DNA from: Heliocidaris erythrogramma
Lineage: Eukaryota; Echinodermata; Echinoidea; Camarodonta; Echinometridae
Direction of reading: 5' to 3'
DNA length: 64,000 bases
NCBI GenBank assembly: GCA_025617745.1
Contig: CM046863.1
Location: forward strand, 8,234,935 to 8,298,934
In this document: in pieces, positions 10,719 to 22,019 of the stretch
Numbering within the stretch: position 1 is the stretch's first letter
How the letters are laid out: every line of letters begins with the position of its first letter
Program-made: the position numbers and the translations under genes
The notes under the pieces: generated by a model
Database searches by the model: none
Told to the model about the DNA's origin: nothing
The model's input: the letters and a program-made list of their open reading frames with translations, nothing else

Positions 10719-10842
10719 AGGATTATCTACACTGTAAAAACTGAAGTGCTACTTTTTCGGTGCTCGTATAGTGACTGCACCTGAAGTGCTGTTTTAGCAC
10801 TTGCACGTGCTAATTTACAAGCAAAAAAAAAAATGTGACCGT

Positions 10843-10907
10843 GGCGAGCCTCGAACCAGGTTCGGCTAATTGAGAGGCTCTGATGTTACCGACAGACTAA
10901 CAAACGC
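10843..10907 (-). ncRNA. tRNA-like unit (left arm)
   Basis: Read on the minus strand: an A-box-like TTAGTCTGTCGGTAA and a B-box-like GGTTCGAGGCTCG, followed by GCCACGGTCACA and a T11 run. Similarity to the right-arm unit is high around the A and B boxes and low in the anticodon region. Not a functional tRNA as far as can be seen. Confidence 0.45.
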
Positions 10908-11009
10908 TTCTTGCAATCGAGCTTCGTCATGGGAGTCAAGTAGATAACATGAACTATGTGGTGTCGTAAATGCACTACGTTACAATAAGATCTGCTCTAA
11001 ATCGTACGA

Positions 11010-11078
11010 TGTGAGTTAGTCTAGCGGTAATGTCAGCAATTCTCGATCAGCGGACCCTGGTTCGAGGCTCGCCAGAAT
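11010..11078 (+). ncRNA. tRNA-like unit (right arm)
   Basis: TTAGTCTAGCGGTAATGTC (A-box/D-arm-like) and GGTTCGAGGCTCGCC (B box) are about 40 nt apart, and a T9 run follows at about 11085-11093. It is the inverted partner of the minus-strand unit at 10843-10907. Confidence 0.45.
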
Positions 11079-11262
11079 CACGATTTTTTTTTTAAACGAA
11101 TGTTTAGCAGTTTAAGGAGCCGGTCCAGCTCCCGTGAAAGTGCTGAAATAGCACGCTGTGTGCATTCAAATAGCACTCTGAGTGCAGTCCCTATGCAAGC
11201 ACTCAGAAAGTGCTAAATTCAGCCCTCCAGGTGCTGAAAACAGCACTTAATTTTTTAGAGTG

Positions 11263-12237
11263 TAATACTAATACTAAAGTACGCAATAATACAAAGTGAC
11301 TTCAGTTGAATATTTTCTTGCACACTAACGCGATTTTGAAATAAAGAATCTGCTTGGACAAGAGTTTTGTTCAAACTTTATTATCTGATTTATAATGTTC
11401 TCAAGTCTGCGAGCGCGAGCGCACAGGCGAGGGAAGCGGAGTTGAAATAATTGTCTCATTTCATATTCAGGAATGCCGAGCAAATCGAACACACACCCAC
11501 ACTCCCAAAGCACACACCAACACCCACCCACACGCACCTTCCTACACACAAAATCTTAACTTTGGAAACATTTATCTGTGAATCCCTATTTCAATCATAA
11601 AACAATATCCATTCCAAAACTGTTTGTTGGACACAGCCCCCTCCCAATCCTGAACATCGATTGACATCCCATTTTAGCAAAATAAAATACCACTTACGTT
11701 GCTCTTCGTCATGTGCTGCTGTAGTTGAGGAGGAATTCTCCCATCTGAAATATATACAGCCTTGCACCGTCACCCTCACAGAGTCAGCTTATTCAGTTGG
11801 TCATACGAATATCGGAGGAATTTCGGTGTTGTGAAGGCGTGCACCTTCATCCAATGAATAAGTAACAAATGGCATCGAGCGCAGCAACCAGATTCTTTTT
11901 CGGTAGTCACGCCCCTATAATGAAGGGGAGGTTGCTGTTGGGAATGTTACTACCCATCTCTACGGTTACTCCCAGTACACCCAAAGTTCATCAAGCCATA
12001 TTTGGATAAAGATCGATACGAGATTTAACTCGTATCGTGCCGATGGGACGTATAGTTAGTTGCCTTTATATGTGACAACCTTTTTTTTTGGTTTCATTTA
12101 TTTTAACTATGAGAAAACAACAACTTTATATTCAGCTTTTTCATATTGATGTATTGATAACAAATTAAGTATTTAAAAATCTAAAAAATATATGGGTTTT
12201 CACTATCATTTTTTGAGTAAAATAGTATTTTCTCTGC
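11263..12237. other. Mostly non-coding; CA-rich patch and one possible micro-exon
   Basis: A CA-rich stretch lies at about 11486-11548. At 12008-12040 there is a short palindrome GATACGAGTTAAATCTCGTATC-like hairpin (ATACGAGATTTAACTCGTAT). Apart from the micro-exon candidate on the minus strand I see no gene. Confidence 0.35.
11698..11744 (-). CDS. Possible 47-nt internal exon
   Basis: On the minus strand TATATATTTCAG precedes 47 nt that end in a consensus donor GTAAGTGG. Two of the three frames are open through the block. No family can be recognised from 15 codons. Splice-site quality is the only evidence. Confidence 0.25.
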
Positions 12238-12550
12238 AGTATTTCGAAGAGTTTATTTTTGTATAATGCCGCAAGCATCGTCAAGGTTTCCCGATAGAAC
12301 GTGTGTTATAAATGTTGTGTATGGCAATACACGCAAGTCTATGGTCGGACGTCCCGTGTTTCTCTACCGAGTTGAACTAGGAGTTCACCAATGGCAGAAC
12401 AGCGCAAAGCAGCGCCCCGAATGCAGCTCGCTTATTCGCCAGCATAGTATGAATATTCATGATAGCAGGAGCCTAGCGAAGCGCGGATCCAAATTGTATT
12501 ATTCTCGTGTCAAGGCTTTTCCCTCCACTTATTACAAAAGACTTGGGTGA
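12238..12550 (+). CDS. Possible 3'-terminal exon, unrecognised product
   Basis: A good acceptor (TTTTCTCTGCAG, ending 12239) is followed by an open frame to the stop at 12548-12550, and AATAAA occurs at about 12635, 85 nt downstream. The translated segment (104 codons counting those before the ATG at 12266) is Arg/Ser-rich, contains TCVINVVYGNTRKSMVGRPV and has a base composition unlike the AT-rich flanks. I recognise no domain. It may be a real last exon or a transposon relic. Confidence 0.3.
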
Positions 12551-12911
12551 ATTGAAACTCGTTCGCAAAATCATTGAATGATTTGTTGTTTTATGCTGTT
12601 TGTTGTGCGTGATGCTTATTAAAATCCATCTGCAATAAACATATGAAAATTACAGTCCTTTCAAATACAGTAAAAGAAATCAGTTATGTATCCCGCGACC
12701 TATCTCCACTTTTCTTAAAACCCAAAACACGGGATTTTTATTTTTTGTTATTCAACAGGACTCTATAGCTTGGACTTGCAGAAGAACAACCATTGCCTTG
12801 GCTGAAGCAAGTGTTGCTGTGTTGAAATAAAATGAAATAAATAAAATAAATAAATAAATTAGCCCCCCCCCCCCCCCCCCCCCCCCCCGAAAGTCACAAC
12901 CGACACAATTA
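12551..12911. repeat. Retroelement-like 3' tail and poly-C
   Basis: AAATAAAATGAAATAAATAAAATAAA at about 12826-12860 looks like a non-LTR 3' tail. It runs into about 22 C at 12867-12888. No coding part is recognisable upstream. Confidence 0.4.
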
Positions 12912-13474
12912 CAGGGTTGGAAAAAAGTTTGGAATATTTTTATTCCAAGAATTATTTCTTGTCTTAAACATATCCCTCGTCATTTTAAGTTCTTCTTTGA
13001 GGTTCAAATAAAAGATATGTGTCCCTTTTTAACTTTAAAAGCACAACATTAAAAATCAGGCTTATCACACAGTGCAGAGGTCCACTTGGAATTCGGAAGC
13101 GTATCTTTGCTGTTTTTGCAAATGTCTAACGAAAAATTTAAATAATCAGATACAGTTTAATCGCTATACCGAAGTCCTCAAAATGACTGCAAACTGCACG
13201 TAGCTTTTTCAAAATTCCACGTGAAGTACAGAAATGTATAACAAGATGTTCAAACACAAATAGAGCAAATCTGACAACATGTGGTTCATTGGTCAGCCAT
13301 TGTAACATGTTTAACAATATTACGTAATCTTTGGTACAAGATGGAACAGTAGACTTCATTCAACACAGTTAATCCGATTTGGATGAATTATTCATCACAA
13401 TATAGTAGAAACTAGCATTTAAAATCAGACATACTCATCGCCAAAAAAATATTCCAAACTTTTTTCCAACCCTG
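12912..13474. mobile_element. TA-flanked mariner/Tc1-like non-autonomous element, 563 bp
   Basis: Terminal inverted repeats of 30 bp match perfectly and begin CAGGGTTGGAAAAAAGTTTG. The flanking TA dinucleotides are at 12910-12911 and 13475-13476. The interior has a 73-codon minus-strand frame without transposase motifs, so I treat the element as non-autonomous or internally deleted. Confidence 0.85.
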
Positions 13475-13559
13475 TAGAACAAAATTACAGTGTTGATATG
13501 GGGGAATGCAATATTCGATACAATACAGAGCTCTAGATCATTATTCTCTTCTGATAATC

Positions 13560-13860
13560 TTGCTGGTACCCCGGCCCCGCTCTCTCTCTCTCTCTCTCTC
13601 TCTATTTCCCAACTCTCTCCTCCCAACCCAGTCCTTCACAGTCATCAGATGCTCTCCCCCTCTTTCAGTGGCTTAGCTACATCCAGCCATTTAGCGGACT
13701 AGCATCGTAGATGGGAGGAGGGAGGGGGGGGGGGGGGGGGGGGGTGCGTGGCAAAATTGTTTTTCTTCTGCCCAGCCCTCCAAAAGACGCTTAGAGCGGG
13801 GGCAGATTTTTTTTCCTCCATACTTGTTTAGTTCTAAAAGGGGGCACAAAAAAGGGGGCA
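13560..13860. repeat. (TC)n microsatellite and poly-G repeat-family copy
   Basis: (TC)n lies at about 13578-13604. From about 13700 there is a G run of about 20 (13725-13744) followed by TGGCAAAATTGTTTTTCTTCTG, CCAGCCCTCCAAAAGACGC and AGAGCGGGGGCA. The block 'TGGCAAA...CTTCTCGCCAGCCCTCCRAAAGTCGCTCAGTG' recurs at 30380-30520 and 63740-63790, so this is a dispersed family. Confidence 0.7.
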
Positions 13861-15889
13861 CACTGATGAATAATGTTCTTTCAGTTTCAAATTGTATCAC
13901 CACAGTATTAAACGACAAAATAAGTGAATGCTTTTGAAGAATAATCTTTGTAAGCTCTTGAAGGCTAAATCCTTGTAATTATAATGACATCAAGAGAGAT
14001 TTGCAATCCCATAATCAATCGTACACCTATTCAGAAATAACGCAGATTAGCTAGTGTCCTATTTAAGAACAATATTCTGCTAACCTAACCTCTTTTCCTC
14101 TGTTTTCCTGGATAACAGATATCCCCAAACAGAAGTGTGTCATTTCATTGAGGAAAAAAAATGATTAACACTCAAGGCTAGCACATCAAAGGAACAAATC
14201 CTATCTGGACAAAAGACGTATATAAATCATGCACCATTTGGTTGACAGTGAAAAACTAAAAGGAACACACTACATCAGACTTATGGTGAGCAGTCCATAA
14301 AAAAACATAGTTTCAAATCCTAAGCAGGCAAATGAGCTAATTAGGACAAATGCACTACCAAACATATAAGTGTGTAGCACACTAATCAAGATCCAATATT
14401 TACACTGTTAAATCAAACAAAAAGAGGTCTATTAATGTTGCCATTAACCCGACAGCAGACCGAAATAACTAGAGAACCATTTAATAGAGATCAAGCCTTG
14501 TAATAACGAATAACTTCCATAGTAAACAGAACCTACATGCAACAAGCATAGTAGTCTCCCACTGCAAAAACAAATCAACTGGTAGACCAATTTAATAATC
14601 TTGCGTAAATCTCACATTATCCTGGAAATCAAATTGGGAACTAAAACGTAAAATGTGATAACAAGAGCAGATAAACAGCAAAATACCTCACATCCTGAAT
14701 CTATTAATTACTAATCAATTGAAAATGTATTTATTGAACATAATGCAACTCCTTTCCCACAGTGTACCAGTATTTTTTTCATTCCATTTATTTCATCCAT
14801 TCATAAAAAAGTACATTTACAAAAAATACATAACAACCAAAGTACAATAATTCAGAATGAGGAGACAGCTTAGGAAGGCAAAACAGCCTTATTGGTGCTG
14901 CCATCAACAAAATATAAGCAACATCTAATATATAATAATTTACACATAAAAGCATTAAAGTATATATTAATGATTAACATATTATAAACACTGCCTTTCA
15001 AACTTGTCTTTTCCATCAATTTACCATCAATATGCTACTCTTGTTCACCTAAAACAAAGTAGTAAATGGATCCAGATTACATTTACAGCACTAAATCTTG
15101 TAGGCAAATCAGTTACCATTAGCTAATACGAATTGGCTCCAACAGTGTACATAGGGTAATGGCATAATTCAAACACATAAACAATCAATAAAAAATAAAA
15201 ACAACTTTCACAAAATTGATCACAAAATGCAACTGAAAATACAAAAGCTTGTTTCATGCAAATAACCCAGTAACCACATTGATCAATGACAGCCTTGAAA
15301 CTACAATCAAAAATCCAACCTTCTCCTTCTGTTCCATTCTTTTATTCTCCATGTATAACACTAGTTACAAAAATACTCTCTTTGTCCTTTATCCTTGTAC
15401 ATCATACCTTCTTCCTCTTTAACCAAAAGATGACAAGTACCTATCTTTGTCTAAATTCATCCTTCCCTACTTATTACATCTGAAAGATATATATCTATAA
15501 TCATCACATCAGACTTATCATTCTAACTTACTTCTTTTCCTAAAGTTAAAATATGACTAACACAACATGAAATCAATAACCGATTCCTATCTTCTCTTCT
15601 CCTTTGCATACCATTCAACAAAATAAACACCAAAACTCCTCGGTGATGTTCTCTTCCGTATAACTTAAATAACCACATAATGTTATGGAATTACATAACT
15701 GATCAATTTCACCAGGTTATACAAATATATAATCATCACTTCAATTTATAATTCTCACTTATATATTTTCACTTAACCATTTCGAAACAACATGAAATCA
15801 ATAACCGATTCCTATCTTCTTTTCTCTTTTCTACACCACCCACTACTATACCAAGCCCAAAACGCTATTGTTCTCCATTCCAGGCCTGT
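13861..15889. other. Non-coding, no gene recognised
   Basis: AT-rich. At about 14770-14900 the minus strand reads like a LINE 3' end (TGGTTGTTATGTATTTTTTG, then ATGAATGGATGAAATAAATG). Nothing else is supported. Confidence 0.35.
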
Positions 15890-16255
15890 ATAATAATAAT
15901 AATAATAATAATAATGGAGACTTATATAGCGCACATATCCACTCTTAGAGTGCTCAAGGCGCAGAATATAAACAATCATATTATTACCCCGGTCATTGGA
16001 TTCTGGCACGCCCGCACACAGTGTATGCACATCCTCCACTCCCTTGGGAGCATTCCAGCCAGTTCGCCTTTTAAGCGCACACATGCTAAGCTAAGGACAT
16101 TAACTTTCGCCATCCTACCGGGTACCCATTTAACACCTGGGTGGAGAGTGGCAAATGTAGATAACGTCTTGCCAAAGGACGCTAATGCTGCGGTGTGATT
16201 CGAACCCCGGACCTCGTGGTTCACAGTCCGGGGACTTATCTACTGATACACAACA
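15890..16255 (-). mobile_element. tRNA-derived SINE, minus strand, with (ATT)n tail
   Basis: Read on the minus strand: a tRNA-like head near 16250-16190 with GGGGTTCGAATCACACC (B box) and an anticodon-like GTG. A body follows with CACCCAGGTGTTAAATGGGT, GGCGAACTGGCTGGAATGC and CTTGAGCACTCTAAGAGTGG, then the 3' end TGCGCTATATAAGTCTCC and (ATT)n at about 15914-15893. The last part matches the 3' end of the LINE at 40108-43660. Fragments of the same SINE occur at 38600-38695 and near 61360-61445. The head's tRNA identity (possibly His) is uncertain. Confidence 0.75.
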
Positions 16256-16805
16256 CTTACCCTCGTGGAATACATACAGAAATGAAAATGGTCGACACAA
16301 AAGGAAAAAAAATATATAACATAAAAAAGAGTGTCACACACACACACAAATAGAGTTGGCAAGCGGTGACTATCACAGAAAAAATACAGGGTAAAGAGTC
16401 GGTAGGACCGACGACTTGACGAAACAAGAGGTGGACCGCTCTATGGCGAAGCCGCGGAAGAAAAATGTTGAAGCGTCGAACTTGAATAGTACCCAGCTGG
16501 GCTGCGAGAGGGCAGTAGATTGAACAGCCGTCAGGCATTTAAAAAAAAAGACACAATTGGACGGAGGTGAGGAACACAAACACACGACAAGAACATGATG
16601 AACATGATGAAAAGTACAGTGGGACAGGCCTGGTTGGGACGGAAGTGATACATCTATATGGAACGAGACCGCCTTTCGCTGACTTGAACAACTAGATTGG
16701 TATCCACTGGACTCGCCCGGGCCCGGCTGAGAATGAGCGGCTGCAGCTAGACTACCAATTCTTTCCATAACTGACCGATGAAGTTGAGATGATGAAGTTG
16801 ACACG
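16256..16805. other. Non-coding, no gene recognised
   Basis: Moderate GC. Open frames on the minus strand lack recognisable domains and codon character. A (CA)n patch lies near 16336-16348. Confidence 0.3.
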
Positions 16806-16807
16806 AT

Positions 16808-17385
16808 GAAAATATATCTATTTCATGCCAAAACTTTGATTTCCATCAAAGTCTTGGTCGTGCAAAGTCATATTTATGCCACAACATGGTCGTTGCTATG
16901 GCAACAACATGGTAGAAATTGGTATTTTAAGAAAAAATATAGCTTTTTTTGTATCAAACAAAAAACAAAACATAATAAAAATAAAGTACACATACTTTCC
17001 ACTTTCAAGTCTAGATGTATATTTTGAGGTAACAGTCATGCCTGATTGGACAGTTGCTATGGCAACAAAATGATGCAAAAGTTAAAGTAGGTATGAATGG
17101 CTTATGAAACCAATAACAAAAGTGTATAGGCTTAAATACCAAAAACGTACCCCATCCTCTTAGACACGATTTCATCCATTCCGTTATTTTTTTGTTACCA
17201 AGATGAATCAGCTATCATTATGTGCCTATTTGCCATCAAATTGGTGGTGGATGAAAGTGCTAGAGACGTTGCCATGGTAACAAATTACTTCTCAGAAAAT
17301 AACATATTTTTCATAAATATAATTACATACAACATAAATACATGTCGTTACTGTCTCAGAATATCTCTTTAATGCCAACAAATCC
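16808..17385. repeat. Left arm of inverted repeat with X-box-like palindromes
   Basis: AAATATATCTATTTCATGCC at 16808 and onward is the reverse complement of sequence ending at about 20690. Homology can be followed to about 17385 (AGAATATCTCTT), with moderate divergence. It contains three 14-bp palindromes of the type GTTGCYATGGYAAC at 16892-16905, 17053-17066 and 17268-17281. The LINE relic at 18100-19982 lies between the arms. Confidence 0.8.
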
Positions 17386-18099
17386 TTTCTGAAACTCCAG
17401 TTTCAACCTCCCTTGAAAATAGCAACTCTTGACTTTTTATGCCTGAGTAGATGTCACACAGCCCTGCACAACCCAGATGCTTACATGAACTTGGAGGTCT
17501 GGAGGCACCCTTTGAGGTCTCAAATTCTGCTCTGACCTAGCTACATGCGTATAAACTAGATCTAGACCAAGTCCGGCCCAGGAGGAGACTAGATCTACCA
17601 GTTCCTCTAGCAGTTTTCCTCCTATGTTCATTGATACTCAGGTTACATTTTGTAGAACTCAGATGTGACCTTGAAAGGGCACCTATTGGTTGCAGATAAG
17701 ACTTTGCTAGCTGGAACATGCAATGGTCATCTTCTAGGCAATTTCGATAATCTGCAGGAACTGATAAGCCTCTATTGATGGGCAAGATCTACAAGTTCAT
17801 ATCCTACAACATGCATTAAGATGTTACATACGAGAGGCAGGAGGATAACATTTTGAAGCAGCCAATATTACCTTTATATCCATTCATTTTGTAGGCCTAG
17901 CACGCATACTTTCTGACTTTTTCTTTCAAGTCTTCCACATCCTGTGACATCATGTTTTAAAAAATCGGTCATGTATACCGTTACCAAGTCACCTGACCTT
18001 TTGTGACCTCATGTAAGCCCGAAAATTGAGAATTTCTGAGTTTTGTGTACAAAACGAACGGGGAATGCCTTCCTCATGTTCCTACTTTATCAACTATAG
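17386..18099. other. Non-coding spacer before LINE relic
   Basis: No recognisable frame. Several CTAGATCTA-type palindromes occur at 17550-17600. This may be decayed 5' sequence of the LINE. Confidence 0.3.
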
Positions 18100-19982
18100 T
18101 TTCTTTACTTCACCACTGCAGTAGCAGAAGCTGGAGAGGCCTTGGTGCCGAAGAGGAAGAGGAAGATGACAGATGACTACTCTGAAGATCCCAGAGTGTG
18201 TGCAGCCAGAGAACACCTCAGAGCTGCTATGGACGAGTTCCGTGCTGATCCTTCGGAGGAGAGGAAGAAGTGTGTTGAGGATAGGAAGGAAGAACTCTAT
18301 GCCAACTACACTAAAGCTAGGGAGGAGTCGTTGCTGATTGAGAAGATCAGGAGAGTTGAGAGAGCAGCAGACAGTTGTAAGAGCATAGAGAGTTGGACGA
18401 TCATCAACGAGATCACGGGGAGGAAGAGAGGGAGTTCGAGTCAGATCCAAGGAACAGGCCCTGAGGATAGGAAGGGGAGGTGGCTGGACCATTTTAAGAC
18501 CTTACTAGGACAACCCCCTCCCACAGCTCAGAACACCAGGGTGATCAGGCAGCTATTCAAAGAAATGGATATCGAGCCAGGAGGTGGGGGGATTGAAGGA
18601 GGGTAAGGGGTATGGAGGTGATGAAGATATGCGATTTTAGTGATATCAGCCTAGAGTTCTGTAATCAGGCACTGGAGAAGAGTGTTGTCCCAGATCAATG
18701 GAGGATAAGTAACACTGTCCCAGTACCAAAGAAAGGTGACCTCACTGACACCAAGAACTACAGGGGCATCTCACTAACGTTACTTGCTGCAAAGACCCTC
18801 AACAGGATGATTCTGAACCGAATCCAGCCAGAGATTGAGAAGCAGCTCAGAGACAGCCAGAATGGCTTTAGAGAGGGAAGATCCACCACTAGTCAGGAGG
18901 ATTCTTGAGGGTGCCAGACCAAAGAGCCTCCCTGCTGTCATGGTGTTAAATGACTTCAGAAAAGCCTTTGATTCTGTAGAACGAAACTGTCTGATGAACA
19001 TCGTACGGGCTTATGGAATTCCCAAGAAGATGGACCTGGTATCCCTGTTATACACAAACACCAAAGCCCAGGTCATCACACCCGATGGGCTGAGATACAT
19101 AATGGACTGGAGTACTCCAGGGTGATATAGTAGCTCCATATCTTTTTTTGATCGTAATTGAGCCTGGCACTGGAGAAACACGAGGACTCTGGCTTCACCT
19201 AACTCCGGCTTTGAGCAGGAGAGTTAAGGCTAAGAAGATCTCAGATGCTGAGTTTGCTGAAGACATATTTCTGTTGGCAAACACAGTAAAGGAAGCAGAG
19301 GGGTTTCTGAGAGAGATGGAGGAGGTACCTATGAATGTAGGACTGCGGATAAATGAGAGCAAGACTATCTGGTGGAGAACGTCTTGGAGCCAGAGGGAAT
19401 CGTGAGTGCTGGTGGGAAGCCAATTGAATTGGTGGATGACTTCCTGTACTTGGGAGCAAAGATCAGGAACACAGAGGATGATGTTGTGGATAGGGTGAGG
19501 AAGGCCTGAGCAGCATGCCACAGCATGAAGTCAGTATGGGAATCAGACCTCTGTAAAGACCTAAAGATAAGTCTCTTCACAGCTACGGTGGAGTCTGTTT
19601 TGTTGTATGGGTCAGAGACCTGGATGGTTGATCGGTGCTACACTAGAATGTTAAAGGATGGCTCTGAGCGTCAACCAATACGCAATGAGATTAAGGAACT
19701 CGGAGCTGTATGGAAACCTTCCAAAGGTCAGCTCAAAAGTAACCCAGAGGAGATTGAAGCTTTCAGATCATGATCAAAGGCATCCAGAGCTCACACTACA
19801 CTGAGTGGTCCTGTGGGAACCCCTTCTTGGAGATGCAAGAAGAGGGAGACCTAGGAGGACATGTCGATTCATTAAGGATGGACACTGGTCTCCAGGAGAC
19901 ACGAGACATCGCTGAACTCATGAATGACAAAGGTTGCTGGAAAGAACTTATCCATGGATCTCGGAAGTTCTACCTGACTTGA
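18100..19982 (+). pseudogene. Broken LINE reverse transcriptase (endonuclease/RT type, RTE-like)
   Basis: Frame pieces join into the RT part of a non-LTR ORF2: a basic N-terminal linker (18142-18600), YRGISLTLLAAKTLNRMIL and SQNGFREGRSTTSQ (18760-18895), VMVLNDFRKAFDSVERNCL (RT motif A, about 18939-18995), IPKKMDLVSLLYTNTKAQVI, GDIVAPYLF, then LSRRVKAKKISDAEFAEDIF. Motif C is FAED at 19253-19264 where an FxDD motif is expected, so a catalytic Asp is replaced by Glu. The C terminus follows as LVDDFLYLGAKI, LLYGSETWM and DTGLQETRDIAELMNDKGCW. At least four frameshifts or stops, a deletion removing the VLQ of 'PGVLQGD', and no endonuclease domain make it inactive. Confidence 0.8.
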
Positions 19983-19999
19983 TTGATTGTTCCATTACA

Positions 20000-20930
20000 A
20001 ATACATACTTTTCTGAATATTCAGACGTTACCATAGCAACGGCCATTTTAGAGCATAACCATGAAGTGGGATAATTCAGATGTTAATTGCAGCCTAACTT
20101 GTAGCTGGAAGAGATATTCTTAAATATTAACTCTATGCCTTTACGTTGTTTTAATACTCAAAGATATTTTACTTTATGAAATTAATTTGTTACCGTGGCA
20201 ACGTCTCTGGCACGTTCATCCACCATCCTTTTTTATGGCAAAGAGGCAGATAATGATATTGATGGCCGAGACATCTGGGTAACAAGAAAGAACAGAGTGA
20301 GGAAAAAAAAATATGTCCAAGGGGAGGGGGTAGATTTTAGGTATATTAACAAATGCACTGAAATTAATTTCATAAGCCACGCATACCTACTTTAACTTTT
20401 GCATCATTTGTTGCCATAGCAACTGTCCTATCAGGCATGACTATTACCTCAAAATCTACATCTAGAGTGAAAAGAATCAGAAAGTGGACGGTATGTGTAC
20501 TTAGGCATTTCTTATTATGTTGTGTGTTTTGTTTTGATACAGAAATGCTATATTTTTTTCTTAAAATACCAATTTCTACCATGTCGTTGCCATAGCAACG
20601 ACCATTTTGTGGCACATCTATGACTTTGCAAGACCAATATTTTGATGGAAATCAAAGTTTTGGCATGAAATAGATATATTTAAACACTTCTATTATGTTT
20701 TTATGTTTTTATTGCAGAAATATGCTATTTTCTGAAAAAAAATTAGGCGTTACCATAGCAACGGCCCTTTTTGAGCATAATATGACCTTTGACAACTGAG
20801 ATTTTGATTTTAATCGAACGGGTGGCTTGAAATTGATACAATTCATCACTAACATTATATTTTTATGTTGTTTGTTAAGAGATATATGTTATTTTTTAGA
20901 AAATATTTCGTTACCATGGCAACGGCCGAA
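20000..20930. repeat. Right arm plus extra units of the X-box repeat
   Basis: From about 20100 to 20690 this is the inverted partner of 16808-17385. Two more diverged units continue to about 20930. Each unit ends in a palindrome of consensus GTTRCCRTRGCAAC, often followed by GGCC and preceded by TATGYTATTTTYT-like sequence. Spacing between palindromes is mostly 161-176 bp, with one of 221. Confidence 0.75.
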
Positions 20931-21369
20931 GACATCATTTAGAAAAATGGCAACAAGTAAATTCATGTTCAGCATCCACCAAAATAGGGGATATAGCACA
21001 AAAAATCAGATTCTACAGAAAATTTTAAGTATCCCTTGAAATTGTGACGAGGAGCCGTGTACTAATAGATGGCAGCACTACAAACATAATCATGCTATGT
21101 ACAATAACATCAATATCATATTGAAATTGACCCGACTTTGGGGCCTTGGAGGGGGGGGGGGGGGGGTCTGGGGGCCTAACCCGGAGGCTTCGTTCGAGCT
21201 GACAAGCTTCTTATGAATGACATTGATGGCCGAAGTAACTTTAAGGGGTCAAATCCCATATGTAAAATGGGGTGACTATTTCGGGACAGACTCCTGGCCT
21301 ATCTGTGTTAGTCCCGGCATATAGATAGATAAAGAATCGTGGCATGAGTAGCGGTTTTGTCGTAGGTTA
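20931..21369. other. Non-coding with poly-G
   Basis: A run of about 17 G near 21151-21167 lies within GGAGGGGG...TCTGGGGGCC. No coding signal. Confidence 0.4.
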
Positions 21370-21712
21370 GTAATTAGTGTTAAGGTAAAATTGAGTTTTG
21401 TCTTGCGTTTATGGTCGAATTTCTGAGTTTCGGCTAGTAGTGTTAGGCCCAGTTCAAAAGAGGCGTCATTTCGATTGCATCAGGCCTTTGAAGGCAAGAA
21501 ACCCATACAGCAGTTGTTAAAAATAGTGTAAATCCCATAGAAATCATGCTCGGATTATATAATGCATCATTGTCATGTTCGCACATATCAACATGTGATG
21601 GACAATGCTATAGGACCTGCCTGTGGTTGAATTTTCGAAAGTCTTTGCAATCGTGTTGAATAAAATATAATATGTGGGTATGGCACTTACAATACCATTT
21701 TAAAGATAACTG
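21370..21712 (+). repeat. Dispersed repeat, copy 1 (partner at 49668-49977)
   Basis: TCTTGCGTTTATGGTCGAAT, GATTGCATCAGGCCTTTGAA, TAATGCATCA and ACAATACCATTTTAAAGATA are shared, in order, with 49668-49977 over about 310-340 bp in the same orientation. No coding potential is seen. The family is not identified. Confidence 0.8.
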
Positions 21713-22019
21713 GTATAATAAATTCCAGACTGATGGCTGGCATTCCAATCATGCAATCCCAAACAAAAATGATTGGTATTGCCAAAGACTTTAAATAGTA
21801 TCAAGGCAGATTACTCTCACCTACTTCCGTAGTACATTTTGGAGGCATAATTTGCTGTGTTAAAAACAGACTCGGAAAAATACGTTCTCCATAGGTATAA
21901 CACGTGAAAAGATGTCTCACTTTTTCTTGATATTTCATATCTTACTCTATCTTTTTGAAGTCTGATTTTTGCACGAGAAAAAGGATGGATAGTTAAAAAA
22001 ACATTTCTTGAACCTTTTT
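21713..22019. other. Non-coding, no gene recognised
   Basis: GATGGCTGGCATTCCAATCA near 21731 resembles 50856-50880, another dispersed repeat. CCATAGGTATAACACGTGAA at 21889 is the first diverged satellite-like unit. Confidence 0.35.

Larger units (their letters stand above)
10730..11262. mobile_element. Palindromic TA-flanked element carrying two divergent tRNA-like units
   Basis: The left end CACTGTAAAAACTGAAGTGC and the right end, reverse-complemented, CACTCTAAAAAATTAAGTGC are both next to TA (10728-10729 and 11263-11264). The arms contain many GTGCTNNNNNAGCAC-type hairpins (AGTGCTGTTTTAGCACTTG). Inside lie two tRNA-like sequences pointing away from the centre, each followed by a T run. No transposase frame is present, so it must be mobilised in trans if at all. 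Confidence 0.75.
16892..20923. promoter_or_regulatory. Nine RFX X-box-like palindromes
   Basis: Sites are at 16892, 17053, 17268, 20027, 20189, 20410, 20586, 20749 and 20910, each 14 bp. Variants are GTTGCTATGGCAAC, GTTGCCATGGTAAC, GTTACCATAGCAAC, GTTACCGTGGCAAC, GTTGCCATAGCAAC and GTTACCATGGCAAC. They fit the X-box consensus bound by RFX factors, which control ciliary genes in animals. No gene adjoins them here, so function is unproven; the match to the motif is what is seen. Confidence 0.6.
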
